A stretch of DNA of 64,000 nt, from contig CAJAII010000020.1 in NCBI GenBank assembly GCA_903939755.1, forward strand, positions 62,001 through 126,000, written 5' to 3'. Under the pieces are notes generated by a model. It did no database searches, was not told where the DNA came from, and saw only the letters and a program-made list of their open reading frames with translations. Source of the stretch: an uncultured Flavobacteriales bacterium (GTDB taxonomy: Bacteria; Bacteroidota; Bacteroidia; Flavobacteriales_D; Crocinitomicaceae). Shown one piece after another: positions 35,408 through 45,116 of this stretch; position 1 is the stretch's first letter, and every line of letters begins with the position of its first letter. The position numbers were made by a program, and so were the translations under genes.

Positions 35408-38389
35408 ATGAAAAAAGTCGTTCTTTTTGTTTTTTGTTTGAATGTTTTCCAGCTTGTTATAGCCCAAAATACGTGGCAACAAGAAGTAAATTATAAGATA
35501 AATGTTAGTCTAAATGATGTAGACCATGTCTTGTACGCCAATGAAAAGGTGGAATACATCAATCATTCTCCCGATGAATTAACGAAGATCTATTTTCATC
35601 TTTGGCCAAATGCGTATCGCGATTCCAGATCTGCCCTAGCCAAACAATTATATGAATCGGGGAATAAAGAATTGTATTATGGTGAGCAAAAAAATAGAGG
35701 GGGGATTGATTCCTTGGATTTTTATGTGGATGGTGAACGGGTAACTTGGAACTATGATAGCGAGCATCCAGATATTTGCTGCATTATTCTTAAGAAGCCG
35801 CTTTTACCCTCTGCTAGCATTTCCATTACTACGCCTTTTAGAGTTAAAATACCTTCTGGTTCGATTTCTAGACTTGGACATATTGAACAATCGTATCAAA
35901 TCACGCAATGGTATCCAAAACCAGCTGTTTATGATAGTAACGGTTGGAATTTTATGCCTTACTTGAATCAAGGGGAGTTTTATTCGGAATACGGTTCTTT
36001 TGAAGTGAGTATCACTTTGCCCCAAAATTACGTGGTGGGTGCTACCGGTGATTTACAAACTCAGTCTGAAAAGGATTTCATGGATGCGCTAGCAACTAAA
36101 ACGTTGGCTAATATTCCCTTGATGCTTCAGGAAAAACAAAGTATAGAGGGTACTACTAAATTCCCTGCCTCAAGTCTCGAAAAGAAGACGCTCCTATTTA
36201 AGCAGGATAAAGTCCATGATTTTGCTTGGTTTGCTGATAAGCGTTTTGCAGTATTAAAAGGTGAAGTTGCATTACCAAGTTCAACAAGAAAAGTGACATC
36301 GTGGGCAATGTTTGTGCCTCATAATACCTTGTTTTGGCAAAACGCGATCGAGTACATTAATGATGGAACCTATTACTATTCGCTTTGGAATGGGGATTAT
36401 CCATATAATAATGTTACAGCGATTGATGGCACCATTAGTGCTGGCGGCGGCATGGAATATCCTACGATAACTGTTATTGGAAACACGAGTTCTAAAGAAG
36501 AATTGGAAGTGGTAATCGTGCATGAAGTAGGTCATAATTGGTTTTATGGAATTTTAGGTTCCAATGAGCGTGTGCATGGCTGGATGGATGAAGGGATGAA
36601 TACCTTAAATGAAATTCGGTATGTACAAACCAAATATCCTGACAATACGAGGCTTTCGGACATGGTTTTAAATGGAAAATTTCATTTAAATGACCTAGAT
36701 CATCATGATCAAGGGGATGTTTTTTATCGAATGGTGGCATCTTTAGGGTTAGACCAGCCCATTGAAACGCACTCCGCTGAGTTCACTTCAACGAATTACG
36801 GTGTAATTATGTATCAAAAAACAGGACTTGTTTTTTATTACTTAAAGGATTATTTGGGTGATAAAATTTTTGATCAAGCCATGCATGTGTATTTTGAAAA
36901 GTGGAAATTTAAACACCCTCAACCAAAGGATTTACAGGCAGTTTTTGAAAATTTTACAGGGAAGGATTTATCTTGGTTTTTTACGGATTTAATCCAAACT
37001 ACCAATCATATTGATTATAAAATAGTAAATGTGCGTCGTGGAAAAACGGGCTCTTTGGTAAAAGTGAAAAATGTTGGACAAGTTAATGGGCCTATCGAAT
37101 TAAATGTATTTAAAGATACCTTATTACTTGAAACAGTTTGGTTGGAGCCTGGACAAGAAGAAATTAGTATCAAATCCAATCATTCCGAATTTACCCGCAT
37201 CGCAATTGATGACTCAAAGGATATTCCTGAAGTCAATAGAACGAATAATAATTATTACCCCAATCGATTTTTATTTAAAAAAAGGGAACCGCTTAAATTT
37301 GAGTTCGCGTTTGGTGATAATGAAGCAACTAAAAATAGTATTTATTGGTTGCCTGCCCTTGGTTGGAATGTCAATGATGGAATGATGTTGGGCTTGGCAT
37401 TTCATAATCTAGGTCTCCCATTGAAACCAACGCAGTATTTTATCGCACCAATGTATTCTTTTAATGGTAAAAAAATGACAGGGATTGCTGAAATTTCGCA
37501 TGCTTTTTTTCCAAGTAATTGTATTAAAATAGCTAAAGTCGGGTTGTCGATTAAATCATTTTCAACTGCTCCTGCCTCCCAATTAAATAACGGACCATCC
37601 GGAGAATATTTCGTTGGAATCAATCCATATTTAACGTTTAATTTAGGAAAAAATGCTCCAAAATCAATTGGGAGAGCTGTAACTTTTAAAGGGATTTTAA
37701 ACCAATACCGTACCTATTTAAATCCGCTTAATAAAATAGGAGCAATGGCTGAATACAACTACCAAAAAAACAAAACGGATTATAGTTATTCAAATCTTCT
37801 CAGGTTCGAGTATGTCAGTAACACTGATCAAAATGATAATATGCTACGAGTTTCTACAGCGAGTACTTTTGAATCTAAGTATTTACGAAATAACATGGAC
37901 AGATGGGTTAGTGTTCGTGCCTATGCTGGTTACAATATTTTTCAAAATTCGGTGTCTTGGCTCAATCAAGAAAAGTATTTTATGTCAATTTCTGGTGCAA
38001 GTGGAATACAAGATAATTTCTTGGAAAATTATTATTTTGATCGATTCTCTGCTAATAGTATGCAGCGCGATGAAAATATGGGGGGCTTTAGAAGTAATGC
38101 GTTATTATATTCAAAATCTTGGATGGCTTCGGTCAATACAACGATCCAATTACCTATTAAGCCTAATGTTTTTGTAGGCTTTGTTGATGTTGGGGCTGTT
38201 CCATTAAATGTTTTTGTAAATGCTGGTCTCGGAATCAAATTAGGTAATATCTTGGGCGTATATTTCCCACTTTGGCGCACGTCAAATATGGGAGCCAACC
38301 TATATGATAATTACGCGAAGGAAATTCGATTAACCTTGAAGTTTAACCCGGTAGCGAAACCTCTTTTGTTTAATAAACTTTTAAAATAA
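35408..38389 (+). CDS. Secreted M1-family zinc metallopeptidase
   Basis: The signal peptide ends at LVIAQ. The M1 catalytic features are present: substrate motif GGGMEYP (346-352), zinc site HEVGH (372-376) and the third ligand E395 in WMDEGMNTL. M1 enzymes are aminopeptidases. The C-terminal third (about 620-993) is unlike the peptidase and is rich in alternating aromatic strands (FYYLKDYLG, YFIAPMYSFNGKK, YNYQKNKTDYSYSNL). Its final residues resemble an outer-membrane beta-barrel (LTLKFNPVAKPLL), so the enzyme may sit at the outer membrane. sppA begins six bases after its stop, implying co-transcription of two proteases. Confidence 0.9.
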   Translation: MKKVVLFVFCLNVFQLVIAQNTWQQEVNYKINVSLNDVDHVLYANEKVEYINHSPDELTKIYFHLWPNAYRDSRSALAKQLYESGNKELYYGEQKNRGGIDSLDFYVDGERVTWNYDSEHPDICCIILKKPLLPSASISITTPFRVKIPSGSISRLGHIEQSYQITQWYPKPAVYDSNGWNFMPYLNQGEFYSEYGSFEVSITLPQNYVVGATGDLQTQSEKDFMDALATKTLANIPLMLQEKQSIEGTTKFPASSLEKKTLLFKQDKVHDFAWFADKRFAVLKGEVALPSSTRKVTSWAMFVPHNTLFWQNAIEYINDGTYYYSLWNGDYPYNNVTAIDGTISAGGGMEYPTITVIGNTSSKEELEVVIVHEVGHNWFYGILGSNERVHGWMDEGMNTLNEIRYVQTKYPDNTRLSDMVLNGKFHLNDLDHHDQGDVFYRMVASLGLDQPIETHSAEFTSTNYGVIMYQKTGLVFYYLKDYLGDKIFDQAMHVYFEKWKFKHPQPKDLQAVFENFTGKDLSWFFTDLIQTTNHIDYKIVNVRRGKTGSLVKVKNVGQVNGPIELNVFKDTLLLETVWLEPGQEEISIKSNHSEFTRIAIDDSKDIPEVNRTNNNYYPNRFLFKKREPLKFEFAFGDNEATKNSIYWLPALGWNVNDGMMLGLAFHNLGLPLKPTQYFIAPMYSFNGKKMTGIAEISHAFFPSNCIKIAKVGLSIKSFSTAPASQLNNGPSGEYFVGINPYLTFNLGKNAPKSIGRAVTFKGILNQYRTYLNPLNKIGAMAEYNYQKNKTDYSYSNLLRFEYVSNTDQNDNMLRVSTASTFESKYLRNNMDRWVSVRAYAGYNIFQNSVSWLNQEKYFMSISGASGIQDNFLENYYFDRFSANSMQRDENMGGFRSNALLYSKSWMASVNTTIQLPIKPNVFVGFVDVGAVPLNVFVNAGLGIKLGNILGVYFPLWRTSNMGANLYDNYAKEIRLTLKFNPVAKPLLFNKLLK

Positions 38390-38395
38390 AAAGAA

Positions 38396-40198
38396 ATGAC
38401 TGAATCTAAATTGTCTTTTTCAAAAATATTTTGGCCAAGTTTTGTGGCTGTTGTCATCGCTTCTGGCGTCGCAATGATTTTATTTTTTCTTGTTTTAGGT
38501 GGGATTATCGGTTCAATTAGTGAATTTGGGCCAGCTCCTTTTGCTATAAATGATAATGCGATTTTGCATATGAAATTGGATGGGCAAATTCAAGATAAGG
38601 GCAATGCTAGTTTTGATGCAGGAAGTTTCGATTTTAAGGAGACAATTGGCCTATCTAGTTTAATTTATGGCTTAGATAAAGCTAAAAACGATAGTAAAAT
38701 AAAAGGATTGTTCATTGATTTTGGAGACGTTCAATGTGGTTTCTCTTCTGCTCAAGCGTTACGCAAAGCGATAACAGATTTTCAGAAATCAGGTAAATTT
38801 GTGGTCGCTTATTTCTCTGGAGAAATGATTTCTCAAAAAGCATATTATATCGGTTCGGTTGCAAAGGAAACGTATGCTTTTCCAACCTCTGCTTTTCAAT
38901 TGAATGGCTTAGGAGGTGAAATGATGTTTTTTAAAAATTTATTGGATAAATTAGAAATTGAAGTGGAAATCGTTCGTGGATCTAATAATGATTTTAAAAG
39001 TGCGGTAGAACCTTTCTTTAGGACAAATATGAGCGATTCAAGCCGTGTTCAGTCTGAAAGGTTACTCCATTCTATTTGGGATGATATGTGTCTGGAAATG
39101 GCAGCATCACGAAATATTTCCAGTGAAAATTTTAATGTATTGGCTGATTCTATGAAGGTGACCAGTACGGAAGATGCTTTTAATTATAAATTGATCGATG
39201 CACTGAAATATCGCGATGAAGTGATGTCGGATTTCATGAAAAGGCTGAAAGTAACTGATGTCGCTGAACTATCACTGTGTGATTTTGAAGATTATGCACG
39301 CAATGCTCTGTTGGATAATCAAGTTTTGATTCAAGCTCAAAATGCAAATGTGGCGGTGATTCTTGCTGAAGGGGATGTTAATCGTGAAGGGGATGGAATT
39401 TCGTCTGCTAAAATTTGTAAGTTATTCGAGAAAGTAAGGAATGATGCGAATATTAAAACGGTTGTTTTTCGAATTAATAGTCCCGGTGGTAGCGCTTTAG
39501 CAAGTGAGGAAATTTGGAGGGAAGTGGCGATTACAAATAAAGTAAAAAAGGTCATCGTTTCCATGGGAGATGTAGCGGCCTCTGGTGGTTACTATATAGC
39601 AACTCCAGCAGTTCGGATTTTTGCCGAAGCAACCACTATTACAGGGTCAATTGGGGTCTTTGGGATGATTCCCTATACTGGAAAAATGTTTGAAAATAAA
39701 CTAGGGATAAACTTTGATAAGGTAGGCACCAATAAGCACTCTGTTCTTTCCTTAAATCAAAAATTAAGTCCCGAAGAATTACTGCGTGTGCAAGGCGAAG
39801 TGGATAATATTTACAATCAATTTCTTAAAAGGGTAGCTGATGGAAGGAAATTAAGTGTGGAGCGCGTTAAACAAATTGCACGTGGTCGTGTTTGGACTGG
39901 GAAAGATGCGCTTGCTATTGGATTGGTGGATGAAATCGGCTCCTTGCAGGATGCTATCAATTTCGCAATAAAAAGTTCCAATGTGGCCGCTGCAAAAGTT
40001 ATTTATTATCCGCTCATTAAAGAGGATAAATTTGAATCTTTTTTCAAATTGTTAAAAGATGAATCGGAGGAGTCAGAGGTAAAAATCAAGCTTAATTCTA
40101 TGCCTGCTGAATTAGTAAGCTATTATCAAGAAATTAAGAAGATTGAAGGTCGAATGGGGATTCAAATGAGAATGCCTTTTGATATAAAATTTGATTGA
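38396..40198 (+). CDS. sppA: Signal peptide peptidase SppA, 67-kDa type
   Basis: SppA is a membrane serine protease that degrades cleaved signal peptides. One N-terminal membrane anchor (residues 13-40) is followed by two ClpP-like halves, as in E. coli SppA. The general base lysine K201 is in NDFKSAVEP of the first half, and the nucleophile S396 in GDVAASGGYY of the second; GSIGVFG follows. At 600 residues it has the double-length bacterial form. It lies in an operon with the M1 peptidase. Confidence 0.94.
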   Translation: MTESKLSFSKIFWPSFVAVVIASGVAMILFFLVLGGIIGSISEFGPAPFAINDNAILHMKLDGQIQDKGNASFDAGSFDFKETIGLSSLIYGLDKAKNDSKIKGLFIDFGDVQCGFSSAQALRKAITDFQKSGKFVVAYFSGEMISQKAYYIGSVAKETYAFPTSAFQLNGLGGEMMFFKNLLDKLEIEVEIVRGSNNDFKSAVEPFFRTNMSDSSRVQSERLLHSIWDDMCLEMAASRNISSENFNVLADSMKVTSTEDAFNYKLIDALKYRDEVMSDFMKRLKVTDVAELSLCDFEDYARNALLDNQVLIQAQNANVAVILAEGDVNREGDGISSAKICKLFEKVRNDANIKTVVFRINSPGGSALASEEIWREVAITNKVKKVIVSMGDVAASGGYYIATPAVRIFAEATTITGSIGVFGMIPYTGKMFENKLGINFDKVGTNKHSVLSLNQKLSPEELLRVQGEVDNIYNQFLKRVADGRKLSVERVKQIARGRVWTGKDALAIGLVDEIGSLQDAINFAIKSSNVAAAKVIYYPLIKEDKFESFFKLLKDESEESEVKIKLNSMPAELVSYYQEIKKIEGRMGIQMRMPFDIKFD

Positions 40199-40576
40199 TC
40201 TTTTTCTGCCTTATTGATTTTTTATAACATTTTTCCCCTCGCGAGTGAAAACTAGCTAACCTTGCCCTTGCGAAAGCAGGTTTTTAAATACCATTGAATT
40301 TGGTATATGCTAAGGCTAGCTGAAAGCTCAGATGCTAGCATCCAAATTTGGTGGAGATTAAAAATACTTCGACTTAATTTGTAAATGAGTGGTTTAAAGA
40401 TTTGTCGAAGTATAGCGCATTGCCAGGCAGCTCCTTTTTTTGTTACTTTTTTTTGAGCTAAAAAAAAGTAAAGGAACAGGTCGAGGCTGTTTTTGAAATT
40501 ATGGTTCCCCTTTTCAAAACCGAACAAAATACTAAGCTTTCTGCTTCCTTTTACTTAATCCCCTTTCGAAAGAAAA
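40199..40576. other. Intergenic region of 378 bases, rich in inverted repeats
   Basis: No convincing gene is seen. Inverted repeats: CTCGCGAG (40238-40245); ATACCA/TGGTAT around 40290-40305; GATGCTAGCATC (40331-40342); ATACTTCGAC (40364-40373) with GTCGAAGTAT (40404-40413); and TTAC plus eight T (40443-40454) with eight A plus GTAA (40460-40471). A 91-codon minus-strand frame (40252-40527) crosses all of these and reads like translated repeat. The density of stems suggests a structured RNA or a small non-autonomous repeat element. Confidence 0.5.
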
Positions 40577-41119
40577 TCATTTAGCCTTAATCAATTCCAT
40601 GATTTCGTCTTGAATTTCCTTTCCTTTATCTTCATTATACCATTTTTGTAAAATGGTTTTCATGTCGTCTATATTTTCGTTTTTATTCTTTAGTTCCAAA
40701 TAAATGGCTTCTAATTTCTGCGGTCTTGGTCCCCAAACAAATCGATCAGCTCCTTCTTTATTTCGGACAATTAACTTTGGAATGCTCATTTTTCCATGGC
40801 TTAAGTAGGAATCAATTTCCGAATTGCTATCCCTAAGTTGGACCTCCACATTAATAAGTGGATTTTGTTCCGCCATTTTAAATAAATAAGGAACGATTTG
40901 TGCCGCATCACCACACCAAGGTTCTGTGATGATCACCCAGTCTTGTTTTTCGTTTATTGCACCTATCATTTCCGTAAGTTCTTGGTAAATTACTCCTTGT
41001 TTTACAATTCGTAAAAAGCGACTTTTATTAAGCGGAATATATGGCTGATAGTCTTTTGGATAGTTGGAATAGCCGGGATGTTCAAGTTGAAAAGTAGCAA
41101 TGTATTCCGCTGGTGTCAT
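40577..41119 (-). CDS. Thioredoxin-like protein with a single active-site cysteine
   Basis: The 180-residue cytoplasmic protein has a thioredoxin fold: TEPWCGDAAQ contains W68 and C69 where thioredoxins have WCxxC, and the cis-proline P114 lies in SIPKLIV. Only one cysteine is present in the motif, so it cannot work as a classical dithiol reductase; a monothiol role is possible. Similar Bacteroidetes proteins are annotated as thioredoxin family. A helical, charged C-terminus (YLELKNKNENIDDMKTILQ) follows. It is monocistronic. Confidence 0.82.
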   Translation of the reverse strand: MTPAEYIATFQLEHPGYSNYPKDYQPYIPLNKSRFLRIVKQGVIYQELTEMIGAINEKQDWVIITEPWCGDAAQIVPYLFKMAEQNPLINVEVQLRDSNSEIDSYLSHGKMSIPKLIVRNKEGADRFVWGPRPQKLEAIYLELKNKNENIDDMKTILQKWYNEDKGKEIQDEIMELIKAK

Positions 41120-41190
41120 GATTGAATAGTTTAGGTAATTAGTAAAATCATTTCAATCCATTACCTGAATTCTCAAGTAACTTACTTAGT

Positions 41191-43629
41191 TTAATAGATG
41201 GGTGGATAGTTGGTTGGGTCTGTTTCCGACATTATGGCATTCACTTTCTCCACTATATCGTGTACACTTGGTTTCGAGAAATAATCCCCATCTGTACCGT
41301 ATGCTGGTCGATGATCTTTTGCACTTAGCGTGCTTGGTTCGCTATCCAAATAAAAGTACCCCTTTTGTTCCACTAAGATTTTATCTAAGATAAATCCTGT
41401 TGCACCACTGCTGACATCTTCATCGACAATTAATAATCTACTCGTTTCTTTTAAGGAGTTAACAATTAAATGATTCACATCAAAAGGCAATAATGTTTGG
41501 ACATCTATTAGTGTTACTTCTATACCCATTTGAGCTAGGCTTTCTGCTGCAATTTCACAAAGGTTAAAGGTGGAGCCATACGAAACTAAGGTTAAATCTT
41601 TTCCTTGCCTAACGATTTCTGGTACACCTAATGGCTCTCTAAATAAGCCTAAATTGCTTGGCATTCGTTCTTTGGTGCGATAGCCATTTAAGGGCTCAAT
41701 AACTAAGGCGGGTTCATCACCTGCCAGGAGTGTATTGTAAAATCCTGCGGCTTTGGTCATATTTCTTGGAACGCAAACATGCATGCCACGCAACGAATTA
41801 ACAATCATTCCCATGGGTGAACCGCTATGCCAAATTCCTTCTAAGCGATGCCCGCGGGTACTTACAATTAAAGGCGCTTTCTGGCCACCTTTAGTTCGGT
41901 ATTGTAAGGTGGAAAGATCGTCGGATAATAATTGAATCGCGTACAATAAATAATCAAGGTATTGAATCTCCGCAATTGGACGTAAGCCTCTCATTGCCAT
42001 TCCTATCCCTTGTCCAATAATCGTACATTCTCTAATTCCTGTATCAAAAACGCGAAGTTCTCCATACTTTTCTTGTAGCCCTTCAAGCGATTGATTAACG
42101 CCTCCTATTTTTCCAGCGTCTTCACCAAAAATCAACATTTCAGGATGACTTTCTAATAATTTATTGAAGTTTTCTCGTAAAATTATGCGACCGTCCTCCA
42201 TAATTATTTCTTCTGAAAATTTGGGAGAAACACCGTCGATTTTTGTTGCGGCAAATTCAGATTGAGAATGCAAAAATGAGCTATAACGCTCTTCATTCTC
42301 ACTGATGGATGCTTTTACCCAATTGGATAAGGACTCTCGCTCAGCATATTTTTCGTGACGGATGATTCGCAATACATTTCGTGCGCTAGTAAGGATATCC
42401 TTACGAACGGGTTCGAAGGATTTCTTTAATAAAGTAAGCTCATTTAAAACGGATTCTTTTTGAGCTGTTTTTGCAAGCACATTTTCTAATAATGCCTGGC
42501 AGGTATTCAAATCAATTTGTATGCTTTGTGTGTAATTGGCCCAAGCTTTATTTTTGGCTTCACGGACTTTATTCTTTGCTTCTACTTGAATTTCTGATAG
42601 AATAGATTCGTCTGCAATGGTTAAATCACCTGCTTTAAAATTCAGAATCCATTCTTTGAATTTAGCAATGCAATCAAACTCACTTTCCCATTTTAATCTT
42701 TCTGGTGATTTATAGCGTTCATGAGATCCTGATGTGGAGTGTCCTTGTGGCTGATTTACTTCTTTTACATGAACAAAAGTTGGGACATGTTCATTTCTTG
42801 ATAAAGTAACAGCTTTTTCATAGGTAGCACAAAGGTCTGCATAATCCCATCCTTTACTTTCGTATATTTCATAGCCATTGAAATCAGCTGTTCGTTGCAT
42901 CCCAGCTAATGCTTGTGATATACTTCCTGTTGCCGTTTGAAATTCTCTTGGAACTGAAATGCCAAAACCATCGTCCCAAACTGACATTACCATCGGTACT
43001 TGTAGTACCCCAGCTGCATTTATTGTTTCCCAAAAAGGTCCCTCAGAGGTAGATGCATCGCCAATTGTCCCAAAAGCTACTTCATTGCCCTGGGAGGTGA
43101 ATTTATCAGATGCCGGAAGTGATGATAGTTCTTTGTTGTTTCTGTAAACTTTTGAAGCCAATGCCAAACCTAATAATCGGGGCATTTGTCCGCCAGTTGG
43201 TGAAATATCGGCAGAACTATTTTTTTGTGACATTAAATCTTTCCAATTTCCGTCTTTATCTAAACTCCTGGTAGCATAATGTCCACCCATTTGTCTTCCT
43301 GCTGATTGTGGTTCTAACTCAAGGTCTGGATGGCCGTAAAGTCCGGCAAAATATTCAACCAAAGTTAATTGGCCTATTGCCATCATTAAGGTCTGATCAC
43401 GGTAATATCCTGAACGAAAATCACCATTTTTGAATTGTTTCGCTAAGGCGAGTTGAGCGATTTCTTTTCCATCTCCGAAAATGCCGAATTTCGCTTTTCC
43501 TGTCAGTACTTCTTTTCTTCCTAGTAAAGAGGCTTCACGTGACTCACAAGCTAAACGATAATCACTTAGTATTTCTGAACGAAATGTTTCAAAATCAATA
43601 TCAACTTGCGACTCCTTTTTTGTTGGCAT
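41191..43629 (-). CDS. 2-oxoacid dehydrogenase E1 component, fused alpha and beta subunits
   Basis: Residues about 20-350 are E1 alpha with the thiamine diphosphate motif FGTIGDASTSEGPFW and SVWDDGFGIS, where the usual asparagine is replaced by aspartate. After a helical linker, residues about 455-812 are E1 beta (FGEDAGKIGGVNQSLEGL, IAEIQYLDYLLYAIQ, PLNGYRTKERM). The fused enzyme decarboxylates a 2-oxoacid, most often branched-chain or pyruvate-type, and passes the acyl group to an E2. Such fusions are common in Bacteroidetes. E2 and E3 genes are not in the window. The gene is divergent from cutC. Confidence 0.9.
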   Translation of the reverse strand: MPTKKESQVDIDFETFRSEILSDYRLACESREASLLGRKEVLTGKAKFGIFGDGKEIAQLALAKQFKNGDFRSGYYRDQTLMMAIGQLTLVEYFAGLYGHPDLELEPQSAGRQMGGHYATRSLDKDGNWKDLMSQKNSSADISPTGGQMPRLLGLALASKVYRNNKELSSLPASDKFTSQGNEVAFGTIGDASTSEGPFWETINAAGVLQVPMVMSVWDDGFGISVPREFQTATGSISQALAGMQRTADFNGYEIYESKGWDYADLCATYEKAVTLSRNEHVPTFVHVKEVNQPQGHSTSGSHERYKSPERLKWESEFDCIAKFKEWILNFKAGDLTIADESILSEIQVEAKNKVREAKNKAWANYTQSIQIDLNTCQALLENVLAKTAQKESVLNELTLLKKSFEPVRKDILTSARNVLRIIRHEKYAERESLSNWVKASISENEERYSSFLHSQSEFAATKIDGVSPKFSEEIIMEDGRIILRENFNKLLESHPEMLIFGEDAGKIGGVNQSLEGLQEKYGELRVFDTGIRECTIIGQGIGMAMRGLRPIAEIQYLDYLLYAIQLLSDDLSTLQYRTKGGQKAPLIVSTRGHRLEGIWHSGSPMGMIVNSLRGMHVCVPRNMTKAAGFYNTLLAGDEPALVIEPLNGYRTKERMPSNLGLFREPLGVPEIVRQGKDLTLVSYGSTFNLCEIAAESLAQMGIEVTLIDVQTLLPFDVNHLIVNSLKETSRLLIVDEDVSSGATGFILDKILVEQKGYFYLDSEPSTLSAKDHRPAYGTDGDYFSKPSVHDIVEKVNAIMSETDPTNYPPIY

Positions 43630-43648
43630 TGTTGGCTATAATTAGGTG

Positions 43649-43656
43649 CAAATATA
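43649..43656 (-). promoter_or_regulatory. -7 box TATATTTG of the E1 alpha/beta gene
   Basis: An exact TAnnTTTG match on the minus strand, 19 bases before the ATG at 43629. No TTTG at the expected -33 position. Confidence 0.5.
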
Positions 43657-43732
43657 GGTAAAAGTGTGTTTATATTTAGTCCTTAATTTTGGATATTTTT
43701 TGGCATCTTTGCACATATTTCTTAAATAGTTT

Positions 43733-44431
43733 ATGAAAATAGAACTTTGTGTCGCTTCTATTGAAGCATTACAAATCGTTAAGGACTTAAGTATTGATCG
43801 CATTGAACTTTGTCAAAACCTAGAGCAAGGCGGAATGACTCCGTCTCATGGCTTAATTGAAATGGCGCTTTTAAATGAAATTGAAACCCATGTTTTAATT
43901 CGACCGAGAGCAGCCGGTTTTACCTATTCCGAAGATGAAATTCAATTGATGTTAAATGACATTAAGGACTGCCGCGAATTGGGAGTGAAAGGGGTTGTTA
44001 TTGGGGCATTGAATATAAATAAAACGATCGATCGTGATGCCATGCTGAGAATGAAAGATGTCGCTAAAGATTTAGAGATAACTTGTCACAGGGCTTTTGA
44101 TGATAGCTTTGATTGGAAAAATTCAATGGATGTGTTGATAGAAGCGGGAGTAAATCGAATTTTAAGTTCAGGATTATCTTCTTCTGTTGAGCTTGGTTTG
44201 CCAATTTTAGCTGAAATGATGAAATATGCAAAATCGCGTATCGAAATCATGGTTGGTGGTGGCGTTAATCTAGGGAATATTCAGCGCATTTTACTGGATG
44301 TTCAACCGGATGCCATTCATTTTTCTGGTACTTCCAAGATAATAATAGATGAAAATTCCTATTTTTCTGAAACGCTTCTCCAAATAGATAAAAGTAAAGT
44401 GGAGAAATTAATTCATTCGATCCGGGGATAG
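43733..44431 (+). CDS. cutC: CutC family protein
   Basis: The 232-residue protein starts MKIELCVASIEALQIV and has the TIM-barrel motifs of CutC: DRIELCQNLEQGGMTPSHG, HVLIRPRAAGFTYS, CHRAFDDSFDW, VNRILSSGLSSS and IMVGGGVNLGNI. CutC was linked to copper tolerance in E. coli, but the biochemical role is still debated. It is slightly shorter than E. coli CutC (248). Monocistronic, divergent from the E1 gene, with no metal-responsive operator visible. Confidence 0.92.
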   Translation: MKIELCVASIEALQIVKDLSIDRIELCQNLEQGGMTPSHGLIEMALLNEIETHVLIRPRAAGFTYSEDEIQLMLNDIKDCRELGVKGVVIGALNINKTIDRDAMLRMKDVAKDLEITCHRAFDDSFDWKNSMDVLIEAGVNRILSSGLSSSVELGLPILAEMMKYAKSRIEIMVGGGVNLGNIQRILLDVQPDAIHFSGTSKIIIDENSYFSETLLQIDKSKVEKLIHSIRG

Positions 44432-44548
44432 ACTAGGGGCATATATTATGACATTTTTACCTCAATTGAACTTTTATGTATGCCATCATGTCGCTTTTAT
44501 TAAAGTGGCAAAATCTTTGAAAATAATTTTTACGCTTAAAAATAGACA

Positions 44549-45106
44549 ATGAGAAATAAAAAAGATACAAGAAATGAAGATAAGGTAGAGGAGACTACTG
44601 AAAACAAAATAGAGGAAGTGACAAGTGATGAAGTTATCGATGAATCTACGGATGCTGAAACCGTTGTTGATGAAGTAGCAAGATATAACGACCTCAATGA
44701 CCGATTTCTCCGTCTTCATGCTGAATTTGATAATTACCGGAAAAGGTCAAATAAGGAAAAAGTAGATTTGATTTCTTCCGCCAATGCTAGCTTACTGAAA
44801 GAATTATTGCCAATTTTAGACGATTTCGAACGGGGAATGGCGAATAATTTGGAAGCGACAGATATTATTAGTGTTAAAGAAGGATTTACATTAATTTTCA
44901 ATAAGTTCAAGGGAATTGTTGAATCCAAAGGGGTAAAGGTAATGGAATGCAAAAACCAAGTTTTTGACAGTGAGTTTCATGAGGCAATTGTTAACTTGCC
45001 GGTGGATGATCCGGAACTTAAAGGAAAAATTGTCGAAGATGTTGAAAAAGGTTATTTGTTAAATGATAAAGTGATTCGATTCGCTAAAGTTGTTGTTGGT
45101 CAATAA
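44549..45106 (+). CDS. grpE: Nucleotide exchange factor GrpE
   Basis: GrpE releases ADP from DnaK. The N-terminal 50 residues are acidic and disordered (TTENKIEEVTSDEVIDESTD). They are followed by the long dimerisation helix (YNDLNDRFLRLHAEFDNYRK) and a beta-rich wing domain (GVKVMECKNQVFDSEFHEAI), ending DKVIRFAKVVVGQ, the family's usual end. Length 185 residues. dnaJ follows after ten bases, so the two are one operon; dnaK is elsewhere. No CIRCE element is seen upstream. Confidence 0.95.
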   Translation: MRNKKDTRNEDKVEETTENKIEEVTSDEVIDESTDAETVVDEVARYNDLNDRFLRLHAEFDNYRKRSNKEKVDLISSANASLLKELLPILDDFERGMANNLEATDIISVKEGFTLIFNKFKGIVESKGVKVMECKNQVFDSEFHEAIVNLPVDDPELKGKIVEDVEKGYLLNDKVIRFAKVVVGQ

Positions 45107-45116
45107 AAGATATTAG

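Noticed and set aside
40252..40527. Open frame of 91 codons on the minus strand
   Set aside because: It crosses several inverted repeats, has no initiation signal or recognised domain, and reads like translated repeat sequence.
44432..44548. Possible CIRCE heat-shock operator before grpE
   Set aside because: No TTAGCACTC inverted repeat is present; only a weak GGCATA/TATGCC pair is seen.
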